Assembly (NCBI GenBank): GCA_002841375.1 | Contig: PGZO01000002.1 | Span: forward strand, 62,001 to 126,000 | Source of the DNA: Firmicutes bacterium HGW-Firmicutes-7 | Lineage (GTDB): Bacteria > Bacillota > Clostridia > Lachnospirales > Vallitaleaceae | Length of the DNA: 64,000 bases | Reading direction: 5' to 3' | Part shown: piece after piece, positions 47,953-56,402 of the stretch | How the letters are laid out: every line of letters starts with the position of its first letter | Position numbering within the stretch: position 1 is the stretch's first letter | The notes under the pieces: model-generated | What the model was told of the DNA's origin: nothing | Seen by the model: only the letters and a program-made list of their open reading frames with translations | Databases searched by the model: none | Position numbers and translations under genes: made by a program

Positions 47953-48363
47953 TTATAATGCTATTTCATTGTTTGAAATCCTAGCCGCCAAATCTTTGAT
48001 TTTCGCTTCAATAGTCTTAGCAGTTTGAATAAATACTTCGTCACCTTTTCCTGTAGGATCATCTAATCCCCAATCTTCCACATGTTTAGAAGGTAAATAA
48101 GGGCAAACAACATTACAGCCCATTTTAATTGCAATATCAATAGGTGGAATATCTTCTATCAGCTTTGAATGATGCGTCGCGTTCATGTCAACGCCAAATA
48201 GCTCCTTCATAATTCTTACTGCATCTTGATTAATTTGAGGTTTTAACTCTGTACCTGCTGAATAAGCTTCAAATATATCTGAAGCAAATAATTTTCCTAA
48301 AGCTTCAGCCATTTGAGACCGACATGAATTGTGTACGCAAATAAATGCTACTTTTGGTATCAT
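47953..48363 (-). CDS. arsC: Arsenate reductase/low-molecular-weight phosphatase (ArsC, thioredoxin type)
   Basis: A 136-residue LMW phosphatase-fold protein. The active loop is CVHNSCRSQMAEA (CX5R), and a second cysteine pair appears in KMGCNVVCPYLP, the redox cysteines used by thioredoxin-coupled arsenate reductases; EDWGLDDPTGKGDE contains the general acid Asp. No arsR, arsB or acr3 gene is adjacent, so it is a lone arsC. A Fur-like box sits in its promoter region. A protein tyrosine phosphatase is a less likely alternative. Confidence 0.9.
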   Translation of the reverse strand: MIPKVAFICVHNSCRSQMAEALGKLFASDIFEAYSAGTELKPQINQDAVRIMKELFGVDMNATHHSKLIEDIPPIDIAIKMGCNVVCPYLPSKHVEDWGLDDPTGKGDEVFIQTAKTIEAKIKDLAARISNNEIAL

Positions 48364-48403
48364 TGTATACCTCCTTGTACATTATGATTATATACTTATA
48401 ATG

Positions 48404-48418
48404 TGATAATTATTCTCA
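48404..48418. promoter_or_regulatory. Fur/PerR-like 7-1-7 box upstream of arsC
   Basis: TGATAATTATTCTCA matches the TGATAAT-N-ATTATCA palindrome at 14 of 15 positions. It is 41 bases upstream of the arsC ATG, close to a TATAAT-like sequence on the minus strand. Such short AT-rich boxes arise by chance in this genome, so support is limited. Confidence 0.35.
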
Positions 48419-48485
48419 TTTGTCAATAGGCATCACCATTACTTAACACAAAATTTACACATGGAATAACTCCTCCTCCTTATAG

Positions 48486-49760
48486 CTAAACACGCTTATT
48501 TATCATAATACTTAGTATGAGCTTATCTGTTTCTTCCATGCCCTTAGATCCGATATATGTAAGGTTTTCAATGCTTTTTTCAATGTCTTCATCAATGATC
48601 CCATCATTTTTCGAAATTTGAACATTGTTGAGTGAAAGTAGGGTAGCGTTAAAAGCCGATTCAACTACGGTTGCAACCTTCAGTGCACAGCCAGTTTTAG
48701 CACCGTCACAAATCATGCCACTAACATCACCAATGACATTTTTAATTGTTGAAAATATTTGATGTAAACTACCTCCCATTAATAGTGTCATACCACATCC
48801 CGAGCCAATAGCCGCTGCGATTGCACCACATAATGCTGATAGCCTTCCTAACCTCTTTTTAATATGAATTGCTACTAAATGGCTTAGTATTAAAGCCCTC
48901 GCTAATGCTTCATCAGATTTGCCTAACCGCTCTGCCACCGCAACTACAGGCAACGTAACGGTTATTCCTTGATTACCGCTTCCTGAATTCGTCATTACTG
49001 GTGACATACAACCATCCATTCTCGCATCCGAAGCAGCCGCTGTTAAACGTATGGCATAGTTTTTTATATCATCTGAAAGAAACTGGCTATCAATATTCTT
49101 TTGAAAGGTCTTTCCAACTTTAAGTCCATAATCTTTATCTAATCCTTCAAGGGCAATGCTTTTATTCATCTTAGCGCCTTCAAGCGTGAATTTAATATCT
49201 TCAAAGTCCACGCTTTGAGCAAAGTCATATATTTCTCTAATACTTATATCATGATCTATTGTCTCGTCTAGATAATCTTCTGCCGATTCTTTTGAAAAAA
49301 GCACCTCTTTATCTCTTTTTACACAAACAATGTTGGTATGATTATCTTGTATGATCACTAGTGCCTCATGATCTTTCCCCGAAACGATTGCCTCAATATA
49401 AAGCTTGCTATTGTTATTTGAAATTTCCATTTCAACAAATCCTTTATTAATTAAAGCTTTTGAAATTAATACATCCTCTTCCTGAACACATTGCAATACC
49501 TGTAACCCAGCTTCTTCTTTACCGATTAAGTATCCAAGCGTAGCTGCCATAGGAATACCAACTTCCTTAGTACCAGGAATACCAACACCCATCGCATTTT
49601 TTATAATATTAGGACTTAACCTTAAAACAACTTTTTCTACTGCTTCTCCAAGAACAGATCTTGCTTTTGCAACACATAATGCAATTGCAACAGGTTCAGT
49701 ACATCCAGTTGCAGGTATGACCTCTTCACTTAATAATTTAAGATATCCATTGAAATCCAT
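48486..49760 (-). CDS. L-cysteine desulfidase family protein (UPF0597/CyuA-like)
   Basis: A 424-residue protein related to the alpha chain of iron-sulphur L-serine dehydratases. Conserved features are VIPATGCTEPVAIALCVAKAR, GIPGTKEVGIPMAATLGYL, MDGCMSPVMTNSGSGNQGI, LCGAIAAAIGSGCGMTLLMGG and GMICDGAKTGCALKVATVVE with cysteines that bind a 4Fe-4S cluster in studied relatives. Such enzymes break down L-cysteine to pyruvate, sulphide and ammonia. L-serine as substrate is an alternative. Confidence 0.9.
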   Translation of the reverse strand: MDFNGYLKLLSEEVIPATGCTEPVAIALCVAKARSVLGEAVEKVVLRLSPNIIKNAMGVGIPGTKEVGIPMAATLGYLIGKEEAGLQVLQCVQEEDVLISKALINKGFVEMEISNNNSKLYIEAIVSGKDHEALVIIQDNHTNIVCVKRDKEVLFSKESAEDYLDETIDHDISIREIYDFAQSVDFEDIKFTLEGAKMNKSIALEGLDKDYGLKVGKTFQKNIDSQFLSDDIKNYAIRLTAAASDARMDGCMSPVMTNSGSGNQGITVTLPVVAVAERLGKSDEALARALILSHLVAIHIKKRLGRLSALCGAIAAAIGSGCGMTLLMGGSLHQIFSTIKNVIGDVSGMICDGAKTGCALKVATVVESAFNATLLSLNNVQISKNDGIIDEDIEKSIENLTYIGSKGMEETDKLILSIMINKRV

Positions 49761-49905
49761 AAACGTCCTTCTTTCTCTATTATTAGATTAATAATATAAA
49801 TATTCCTTGTTACCTTTGACAAATACAATGATTTTTTTCATTAATATTACTAGAATATGACATTGATACATATAATATAATATCAATATAAAGGGAGGTC
49901 TTTTT

Positions 49906-50079
49906 ATGAAGATATTAAAACATTCATTAAACGCTAGAACCAACCTTAATTTGACTTTATTTTCTAATATTAAAATTAACTTGTCTTTAATACCAACTTT
50001 AAAATTGAAGCCTCTCCATTTTGTAATATTCCTTGAAGTTTTCATACTACTTTTAGGACATATTGAACTAATCCCATAA
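49906..50079 (+). CDS. Small hydrophobic protein (57 residues)
   Basis: A 57-codon frame starting MKILKHSLNARTNLNLTLFS with a hydrophobic C-terminal half (PLHFVIFLEVFILLLGHIEL). AAAGGGAGG is 5 bases before the ATG and a GC-rich hairpin (50091-50108) follows 11 bases after the stop, so the unit looks like a small independent gene. The opposite-strand frame here (49788-50090) has no ribosome site. No family is recognised; a sporulation or toxin-like membrane peptide is possible. Confidence 0.55.
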   Translation: MKILKHSLNARTNLNLTLFSNIKINLSLIPTLKLKPLHFVIFLEVFILLLGHIELIP

Positions 50080-50090
50080 ATTTCTTTCAT

Positions 50091-50108
50091 GGGCGGATTA
50101 TTCCGCCC
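50091..50108 (+). terminator. Hairpin after the 57-residue gene
   Basis: GGGCGG-ATTATT-CCGCCC forms a perfect 6-bp GC stem, followed by TAATCTCTTTC, a weak T-run. It is 11 bases after the small gene's stop. Confidence 0.55.
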
Positions 50109-50119
50109 TAATCTCTTTC

Positions 50120-50142
50120 ATAACGCGCTGACAAGCGCTCTT
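50120..50142. repeat. Dispersed 23-base repeat, copy 1
   Basis: ATAACGCGCTGACAAGCGCT plus CTT. The same 23 bases with one change (G for C) are at 55006-55028, where they form part of a terminator hairpin. Here no full hairpin partner is present. Confidence 0.6.
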
Positions 50143-50305
50143 AAATGATATAACTTTCCTTTTCCTTTACTCTATTCATTAAATATGTTTTAATCATATT
50201 GTAGGTTTTATACATAAGCCTGTCAATAACCAAATGATTATATATAATAAGGAATCAATAGTGCCTCATTTTGGCGCTTAGATTTGAAAGAAAGGAAATG
50301 TTTTA

Positions 50306-52480
50306 ATGAATAAAATATTAGTATTAGCTGAAAAACCTTCTGTTGGTAGAGATCTAGCGCGAGTTCTTAAATGTTCTAAGAAGGGAAATGGGTTCTTAGA
50401 GGGTGAGAATTACATTGTCACTTGGGCCTTGGGTCATCTTGTTACGCTTGCAGATCCTGAAAAGTACGATTCAAAATATAAATCATGGCAAATGGAAGAC
50501 TTACCCATGTTACCTCCTACGCTAAAGTTAGATGTTATAGGAAAAACAAGCAAGCAATTTCATGCAGTCAAAACCCAATTGTTACGATCAGATGTTAAAG
50601 AAATCATTATTGCAACAGATGCAGGTCGTGAAGGAGAGCTTGTTGCAAGATGGATTATTGAGAAATCTTCAGTCAAAAAGCCAATTAAACGACTTTGGAT
50701 CTCCTCAGTTACAGATCAAGCAATTAAAAATGGATTTAAGACACTTAAACCTGGTGTCCAATATAATAATCTTTTTAGTGCTGCTGTAGCTCGAGCTGAA
50801 GCGGATTGGTATGTTGGCTTGAATGCAACTAGGGCATTAACCTGTAAATATAACGCTCAGTTATCTTGTGGTAGAGTTCAAACACCAACGCTTGCCATCA
50901 TTGCGGGAAGAGAAAAAGAAATACAAAGCTTTAAATCTTTAGACTATTTTGGTATTACAGCCGCAGTAACTGGATTCACCCTTTCATGGAGGGATTCGAC
51001 TACAAATGAAGCTAGATGCTTCGATAAAGACAAATGCGAGAGAATCATAAAGTCGTTAGGCAATCAAAAATGTGAAGTTGTTTCTATGACGAAAACTCCT
51101 AAAAAATCTTATGCACCTAAGCTTTACGACCTTACTGAACTCCAAAGAGACGCAAACAAATTTTTCGGGTTTTCTGCCAAGGATACCTTATCAATTATGC
51201 AAACCTTATATGAAAGACATAAAGTATTAACCTATCCAAGAACGGACTCAAGGTATATTACGACTGATTTAGTCCCTACTCTAAAGGATCGTTTAAAAGC
51301 ATGCTCTATTGGTAACTATTCAAAGTTCACAAGAAAACTTTTATTATCCCCTATTATAGCCAACAGCTCTTTTGTCGATAATAGCAAGGTCTCTGATCAT
51401 CACGCAATTATTCCAACTGAAGAAACAGTATTGCTTTCTTCTTTATCGGACAAAGAGTTTAAAATATACGACTTAGTAGTGAAGCGTTTTATCGCTGTTC
51501 TATATCCACCTTTTGAATATACTTCTGTTACTTTAAAGAGTAAAATTGGAAAAGAATTTTTCTTTGCAAAAGGAAAGATTGTTCAAACAGACGGTTGGAA
51601 AGCAGTTTATGGTAATACTGTAGCAGATGATGACGATTCAAATGACCAACGTTTACCTGAGGTAAAACAAGGAGATATCCTTCCATTAGTTGCGCTTGAA
51701 ATGACTCAAGGTAAGACTAAACCACCCGCTCCTTTCAACGAGGCGTCCTTATTAACTGCTATGGAAAGCCCCGGAAAATACACCAATAGTCAAAATCCTG
51801 AATTAATTAAGACACTTGGTGACACTGGTGGTCTGGGCACTGTTGCTACCCGTGCTGATATAATTGAAAAATTATTTGATAGTTTTCTTATAGAAAAGAG
51901 AAATAATTCAATTTATATGACTTCAAAAGGCCTTCAACTTCTTGGACTTGTACCTGAAGAACTAAAATCTCCATTACTTACCGCAAAATGGGAACAAAAT
52001 CTTGCAAACATTTCAAAGGGGACTTTAAGTAAAAAAATATTTATAGATGAAATGAAAGCTTACACACAAAAAATTGTGATTGATATTAAAAATAGTACTG
52101 ATCAATTTAAGCATAATAACTTATCTGGTAACAAATGTCCTGATTGTGGAAAATTCATGCTTGAAGTGAATGGTAAAAAAGGTAAAATGCTCGTATGTCA
52201 AGATAGGGATTGTGGATATAGAAAAAGCGAAGTTATTGTTACGAATGCAAGATGTCCTAACTGTCATAAAAAACTCGAGCTGCGTGGACAAGGTGAGGGA
52301 CAAATTTTCTTCTGTAAATGTGGCCATAGAGAAAAGCTTTCTGCTTTTAATGAACGTAGAAAAGAAAGTAATCAAAATGTTTCTAAGAAGGACGTGTCCA
52401 AATATCTTAATCAACAAGAAAAGAAAGCAGATGAAAATATAAATTCTGCCTTCGCGGATATGTTAAATAAATTCAAGTAA
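50306..52480 (+). CDS. topB: DNA topoisomerase III
   Basis: Type IA topoisomerase of 724 residues. The Toprim domain shows LAEKPSVGRDLARVL and IIATDAGREGELVARW; the active-site Tyr is in LTYPRTDSRYI; SDHHAIIPTEE, ESPGKYTNSQNPELIKTLGDTGGLG-type sequence and GTVATRADIIEKLF complete the core. The C-terminus has two zinc ribbons (CPDCGKFMLE...CQDRDCGY and CPNCHKKLELR...CKCG), typical of Gram-positive TopB. It unlinks replication and recombination intermediates. Confidence 0.97.
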   Translation: MNKILVLAEKPSVGRDLARVLKCSKKGNGFLEGENYIVTWALGHLVTLADPEKYDSKYKSWQMEDLPMLPPTLKLDVIGKTSKQFHAVKTQLLRSDVKEIIIATDAGREGELVARWIIEKSSVKKPIKRLWISSVTDQAIKNGFKTLKPGVQYNNLFSAAVARAEADWYVGLNATRALTCKYNAQLSCGRVQTPTLAIIAGREKEIQSFKSLDYFGITAAVTGFTLSWRDSTTNEARCFDKDKCERIIKSLGNQKCEVVSMTKTPKKSYAPKLYDLTELQRDANKFFGFSAKDTLSIMQTLYERHKVLTYPRTDSRYITTDLVPTLKDRLKACSIGNYSKFTRKLLLSPIIANSSFVDNSKVSDHHAIIPTEETVLLSSLSDKEFKIYDLVVKRFIAVLYPPFEYTSVTLKSKIGKEFFFAKGKIVQTDGWKAVYGNTVADDDDSNDQRLPEVKQGDILPLVALEMTQGKTKPPAPFNEASLLTAMESPGKYTNSQNPELIKTLGDTGGLGTVATRADIIEKLFDSFLIEKRNNSIYMTSKGLQLLGLVPEELKSPLLTAKWEQNLANISKGTLSKKIFIDEMKAYTQKIVIDIKNSTDQFKHNNLSGNKCPDCGKFMLEVNGKKGKMLVCQDRDCGYRKSEVIVTNARCPNCHKKLELRGQGEGQIFFCKCGHREKLSAFNERRKESNQNVSKKDVSKYLNQQEKKADENINSAFADMLNKFK

Positions 52481-52483
52481 GAT

Positions 52484-52586
52484 TAAGGGGACAGGCACCT
52501 TTATCTTTCGCAAGTATAATTAGCTAAATTATTCGGAAGACATAGCATCAGAAAGGACAAAGGGGACTGTCCCCTTTGTCCTTTCT
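52484..52586. repeat. REP-like pair and bidirectional terminator between topB and lysC
   Basis: AGAAAGGACAAAGGGGA (52550-52566) and its exact reverse complement (52570-52586) form a 17-bp stem with a CTG loop, placed between the convergent topB and aspartokinase genes. A related sequence AAGGGGACAGGCACCTTTAT at about 52484-52503 is an imperfect inverted match to it. The GGGGACAG/GTCCCC theme resembles short REP-like palindromes common in Firmicutes genomes. Confidence 0.75.
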
Positions 52587-52587
52587 C

Positions 52588-53790
52588 TTAATCTAGTTCA
52601 AATGCTTTATGTAAAGCCGCTACGGACTTCTCAAGATCTGAATTTTTTACAAGGCATGATATTGTTGATAAGGAGTCTGCTGTTTGAAGGATTTCTACAT
52701 CTACTTCTGACAAGCACCTTATAATTCTCGCCATTACGCCTGGGACTCCTGTCATTTTTTCTCCAATTATTGTAACCTTACAACAATCGTCAATAAATGA
52801 AAATGTTGCCAAATATTTTTCCAATACTTCTATTGCTGTTTTTTTCTTATGTGCTTCTATAGTAAACACTCTTCTCTTCGGAAAGATATTAATTATGTCT
52901 ATTGAAACATCTCTACTCGCCAATTCTTGAAAGAATTGCTCATCATCAATATCGCCCTCAACTAAGAACTGTACTCTATTGCCCCTATGGGCAATGCTAG
53001 TAATAATTTTATCACTAAGGTATTTCTTTTTATCTAACTTTTCATATCTCGTTATATTTGTTCCCTCTAGATCGCTAAAGGTATTTTTAATAATTAGAGG
53101 CAAGCCTGCTCTTCTTGCAATTTCTACAGCTCTTGGATGAATCACCTTTGCCCCACTATCTGCCATTTGAAACACCTCTGTATAACTTATTTCTTCTATG
53201 GTTTTAGCTGCTCTACATATTCTTGGATCTGCCGTCATAATTCCTTCAACATCTGTATAAATTTCAACTGACTCAGCATTTAATGCCTCGCCTAATAAAA
53301 CAGCAGAAGTATCACTTCCACCACGTCCAATGGTTGTAACTTCATTGTTCGTTCCTCTACCTTGAAATCCAGCTACAACAGGTATATATCCTTCCTTCAT
53401 TACTGCCAACAGGTTGGTTGTGTCAACATCAATAATTTCAGCATTCAAGTGATTATTATTTGTAATAATTCCAGCAGTACCTCCTGTCATTGCATATGGC
53501 TTAATTCCTTCTTTTACTAGCATATTACACAAAACAACTGCCGAAATTATTTCACCACAAGCCATTAACAAATCGACTTCTCGAGGAGAAACCTTACGCT
53601 CATCTTCTTTAATTAAGTTTAATAATGTATCTGTTGCATAAGGTTGAGGGGATCTGCCCATTGCAGATACGACTACAACCACCCCATCATAATCTTTTTG
53701 TGCCTCAAATATTTTTTTTATTGCACATTCTCTGCTTTCTTGCGTAGCGAGAGAAGTTCCACCAAATTTTTGCACTAATATTTTCATCAT
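52588..53790 (-). CDS. lysC: Aspartate kinase
   Basis: First enzyme of the aspartate pathway. The 400-residue protein has ILVQKFGGTSLA, VVVVSAMGRSPQPYATDTL, GRGGSDTSAVLLGEAL, EIYTDVEGIMTADPRI and two C-terminal ACT domains (IDIINIFPKRRVFTIE and VTIIGEKMTGVPGVMARIIRCL) that bind a feedback amino acid, likely lysine or threonine. Two ATGs in a row follow AAGGATGTGTA; the first is given. It supplies DapF/DapL upstream intermediates encoded 24 kb away. Confidence 0.96.
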   Translation of the reverse strand: MMKILVQKFGGTSLATQESRECAIKKIFEAQKDYDGVVVVVSAMGRSPQPYATDTLLNLIKEDERKVSPREVDLLMACGEIISAVVLCNMLVKEGIKPYAMTGGTAGIITNNNHLNAEIIDVDTTNLLAVMKEGYIPVVAGFQGRGTNNEVTTIGRGGSDTSAVLLGEALNAESVEIYTDVEGIMTADPRICRAAKTIEEISYTEVFQMADSGAKVIHPRAVEIARRAGLPLIIKNTFSDLEGTNITRYEKLDKKKYLSDKIITSIAHRGNRVQFLVEGDIDDEQFFQELASRDVSIDIINIFPKRRVFTIEAHKKKTAIEVLEKYLATFSFIDDCCKVTIIGEKMTGVPGVMARIIRCLSEVDVEILQTADSLSTISCLVKNSDLEKSVAALHKAFELD

Positions 53791-54002
53791 TACACATCCT
53801 TATCATATTTATAACTTGATTAATTATAGTCTATTTTAAGATTTCTAATAAATGCTATCATAGAAATGATTTGTTTTCAACTACTAATATTTCAATTCCG
53901 TTAAAAAAATAAAATTGTTTTGTATTGACAATATAATCTCTTTAGTTCAATATTAAAAGGATTGTAATTGATCTATTACATAACATGGAGGATATAACGA
54001 AA

Positions 54003-54872
54003 ATGAGCCAAAAAAAGGCAGTAATATATATGGTATTAGCAGCAATTCTATGGAGCACAGCTGGCATGTTAATTAAACTAGTAAGCCTGCACCCAATGGC
54101 TATAGCAGGAATTCGAAGTGGTATAGCAGCGATTGTAATGTTGCCCTTTGTTCGCATCAATAAGAATTTATTTACAAAAAACAAACTGTTAGCAGCGCTC
54201 TTTTATTCCTTAACGGTCATACTGTTTGTTAATGCAAATAAACTAACGACTTCCGTCAATGCAATTTTCTTGCAATTTACAGCACCCATTTGGGTTGCGC
54301 TTTTTTCTAGATGGTTTCTAAAGTCAAAGATTCGTCGCTCTGATTGGGTTGCCATAATTGTGATTTTTTTAGGAATGGGGTTGTTTTTCATAGACAATCT
54401 AAGCTCTGGTCGACTAATAGGTAATATACTAGGCTTAATTAGTGGTTTTACCTTTGCAGGGATGATTGTTTCATTCAAGCAACAAGAAAAGGGTGCTACA
54501 ATTGGTGCGATATTCGTTGGAAATGTTTTTAATGCAGTTTTATGCTTACCTTTTTATTTCTTAGCAATACCAAATACAAAGAGCCTGTTGGGCCTTGTAC
54601 TACTAGGAGTTTTCCAAGTTGGTATCGCCTATATTCTATATGCAAAAGCTATTGAACATTTAACGGTTATTGAAGGTATTTTAATACCGGCTTTAGAACC
54701 AATACTTAACCCAGTATGGGTACTTTTAATTATCCACGAAGTACCTAGTTCAAAAGCTATAGTTGGTGGCATTATTGTCATTTCTGCACTTATTACTAGA
54801 AGTATCTATCAAACAAAAGTAAACTCAAATAATGCACCACACGAACTTACTTTTGACACTACAACCACATGA
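54003..54872 (+). CDS. EamA/DMT-family transporter
   Basis: A 289-residue membrane protein with ten predicted helices in two EamA repeats (AAILWSTAGMLIKLVSLHPMAIAGIRSG; FSRWFLKSKIRRSDWVAIIVIFLGMG; FQVGIAYILYAKAIEHLTVIEGILIPALEPILNPVWVLL). Substrates vary in the family (metabolites, amino acids) and cannot be told here. The start is ATG 54003, about 10 bases after GGAGG; the ATG at 53985 overlaps that site. The last ten or so codons (HELTFDTTTT) and the stop lie in a 26-base copy of the palindromic repeat seen at 43073. Confidence 0.9.
   Translation: MSQKKAVIYMVLAAILWSTAGMLIKLVSLHPMAIAGIRSGIAAIVMLPFVRINKNLFTKNKLLAALFYSLTVILFVNANKLTTSVNAIFLQFTAPIWVALFSRWFLKSKIRRSDWVAIIVIFLGMGLFFIDNLSSGRLIGNILGLISGFTFAGMIVSFKQQEKGATIGAIFVGNVFNAVLCLPFYFLAIPNTKSLLGLVLLGVFQVGIAYILYAKAIEHLTVIEGILIPALEPILNPVWVLLIIHEVPSSKAIVGGIIVISALITRSIYQTKVNSNNAPHELTFDTTTT
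54842..54867 (-). repeat. Copy of palindromic-repeat end forming the 3' end of the EamA gene
   Basis: These 26 bases are the exact reverse complement of 43073-43098 (TGGTTGTAGTGTCAAAAGTA plus AGTTCG). They encode the C-terminal residues ELTFDTTT of the EamA transporter and the stop TGA follows at once. The opposite half of the element is missing. Confidence 0.8.
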
Positions 54873-54884
54873 AAATATATTCAA

Positions 54885-54940
54885 AAAAAGAACATCCCTC
54901 TTTTCCTGATTAAGCACCATTAATAGGGGACGTTCTTTTT
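54885..54940 (+). terminator. Terminator after the EamA gene
   Basis: AAAAAGAACATCCC (54885-54898) and GGGGACGTTCTTTTT (54926-54940) pair with one mismatch, ending in a T-run. A second hairpin, GTAGGAAAG-TTCTA-CTTTCCTAC, follows at about 54946-54968. Confidence 0.8.
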
Positions 54941-54976
54941 GTCCAGTAGGAAAGTTCTACTTTCCTACGAAGCCAT

Positions 54977-55031
54977 AAAAAGAGCGTTGAAAAATTATAA
55001 TCTTTATAACGCGCTGACAAGGGCTCTTTTT
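54977..55031 (-). terminator. Terminator of the zinc-ribbon gene, containing the 23-base repeat
   Basis: On the minus strand AAAAAGAGC (55031-55023) pairs with GCTCTTTTT (54985-54977); inner GCGTTATAAAG/ATAATTTTTCAACGC-type pairing extends it. The 23-base dispersed repeat (55006-55028) is one arm. The site is 8 bases after the stop of the zinc-ribbon gene. Confidence 0.7.
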
Positions 55032-55038
55032 GTTACAA

Positions 55039-55551
55039 TTACATCATGTCGTATATCAAATCACTAATAAGTACAAGTACTGTAGCTCCGAATATTATTC
55101 CTAATACAATATAAATAACTGTCAATAGCAAGCCTGCAATAGCTAAATTTTTCTTATTCTTATTAACATTTTTTCCAAAAGCCCATACAAATAATAAAAT
55201 GATGTTTAATATTGGAATAGATAATAATAAGAAAGTACCAATATACCCCATGACACTCATAGGCTTTGTTAAGTCTTCCGGTAAAATTTCCTTTTCCACT
55301 TTTTGTTGTGGCGCAGGTTTATCCTTTTGCACAATTTCTTTCTTGACGTTTTGTTTCAATTCTGGTTTTTCTTCAGGTATGGCAACAGGTTCTATTACAT
55401 ATGCTGGTGCCTCTACTGGATCCGGTACAAAAACCGGTATCGGATCCCGAGCTGGTTTTGTTTCCTCTACTTTACTTGAATTCTTATTACCGCAATTTGA
55501 ACAAAAAAGAGATTCATCTTGCATTTGCTTCCCACATTGTTCACAAAACAT
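55039..55551 (-). CDS. Zinc-ribbon membrane protein
   Basis: A 170-residue protein: an N-terminal zinc ribbon (MFCEQCGKQMQDESLFCSNCG), a Pro/Glu/Lys-rich linker (about 30-95) and two membrane helices (about 103-128 and 138-160) with the pattern SVMGYIGTFLLLSIPILNIILLFVWAF-like (split here as SVMGYIGTFLLL and IPILNIILLFVWAFG). Such zinc-ribbon plus two-helix proteins are common in Clostridia and have no known function. AAGGAGA is in front of the ATG. Confidence 0.85.
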   Translation of the reverse strand: MFCEQCGKQMQDESLFCSNCGNKNSSKVEETKPARDPIPVFVPDPVEAPAYVIEPVAIPEEKPELKQNVKKEIVQKDKPAPQQKVEKEILPEDLTKPMSVMGYIGTFLLLSIPILNIILLFVWAFGKNVNKNKKNLAIAGLLLTVIYIVLGIIFGATVLVLISDLIYDMM

Positions 55552-55656
55552 AATTTGTTCTCCTTTCTTTCACCCCTTTGATATCCTTAGAATATTATAA
55601 ATTCACCAAATTGTCAAGAGTTGTCTAATATTACGTAATAGTAAGACAACTTGTCT

Positions 55657-56325
55657 TTAATATATACCCTCTTCTTTATTTTTCTGATTATTTACGATTG
55701 CAATTCCTGCACTTGCCCCTATTCGAGTTGCACCTGCTTCAATCACTGCCATTGCAGTATCATAATCTCTTACCGCACCTGATGCCTTTACACCAACTAC
55801 GCTACCTACGGTTTTTCTCATTAACAGGATATCACTTATCGTAGCTCCACCTGTACTAAATCCTGTTGAAGTTTTTACAAAATCTGCACCAGCTGCTACT
55901 GATAATTCACAAGCTTTCACTTTCTCTTCCTCCGTAAGCAAGCAGGTTTCAAGTATTACTTTTACAATAGCCCCTTTTGCAGCTTTAACAACGCCTTCAA
56001 TATCAGTTAAAACATCATCATACTTTTTATCCTTTAATGCACCTATATTAATGACCATATCAATTTCATCTGCACCTGCCTCAATTGCTTGCAACGTTTC
56101 AAAAGCCTTCACTTCTGCTGATACAGCACCAAGTGGAAAACCTACAACTGTACATACTTTTACATCAGTTCCAAGTAACTGCTCTCTTACAAGCTTCGTA
56201 TAATATTGATTTACACATACAGAAGCGAAACTATATGTTTTTGCTTCCTCGCATATTTTTATTATTTCATCTTGTGTAGCATTAGCTTTTAAGATGGTAT
56301 GATCAATGTACTTTGCAACATTCAT
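55657..56325 (-). CDS. deoC: Deoxyribose-phosphate aldolase
   Basis: Cleaves 2-deoxyribose-5-phosphate to acetaldehyde and glyceraldehyde-3-phosphate in deoxynucleoside breakdown. The 222-residue class I aldolase has [60 protein letters not shown], the Schiff-base Lys in [15 protein letters not shown] and [13 protein letters not shown]. The start is ATG 56325 (seven bases after GGAGG); the longer frame adds 11 foreign residues. No other deo gene is near. Confidence 0.96.
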   Translation of the reverse strand: MNVAKYIDHTILKANATQDEIIKICEEAKTYSFASVCVNQYYTKLVREQLLGTDVKVCTVVGFPLGAVSAEVKAFETLQAIEAGADEIDMVINIGALKDKKYDDVLTDIEGVVKAAKGAIVKVILETCLLTEEEKVKACELSVAAGADFVKTSTGFSTGGATISDILLMRKTVGSVVGVKASGAVRDYDTAMAVIEAGATRIGASAGIAIVNNQKNKEEGIY

Positions 56326-56402
56326 AATAGTACCTCCATTTTCTTTATCATAAGACAAGTTTAATTGTTATTTAAAGCTAAGTCAAATTTTTTTTGTTAA
56401 TA

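Noticed and set aside
49788-50090. 100-codon frame on the minus strand
   Set aside because: No ribosome site and biased composition; the plus-strand 57-codon frame has the better signals.
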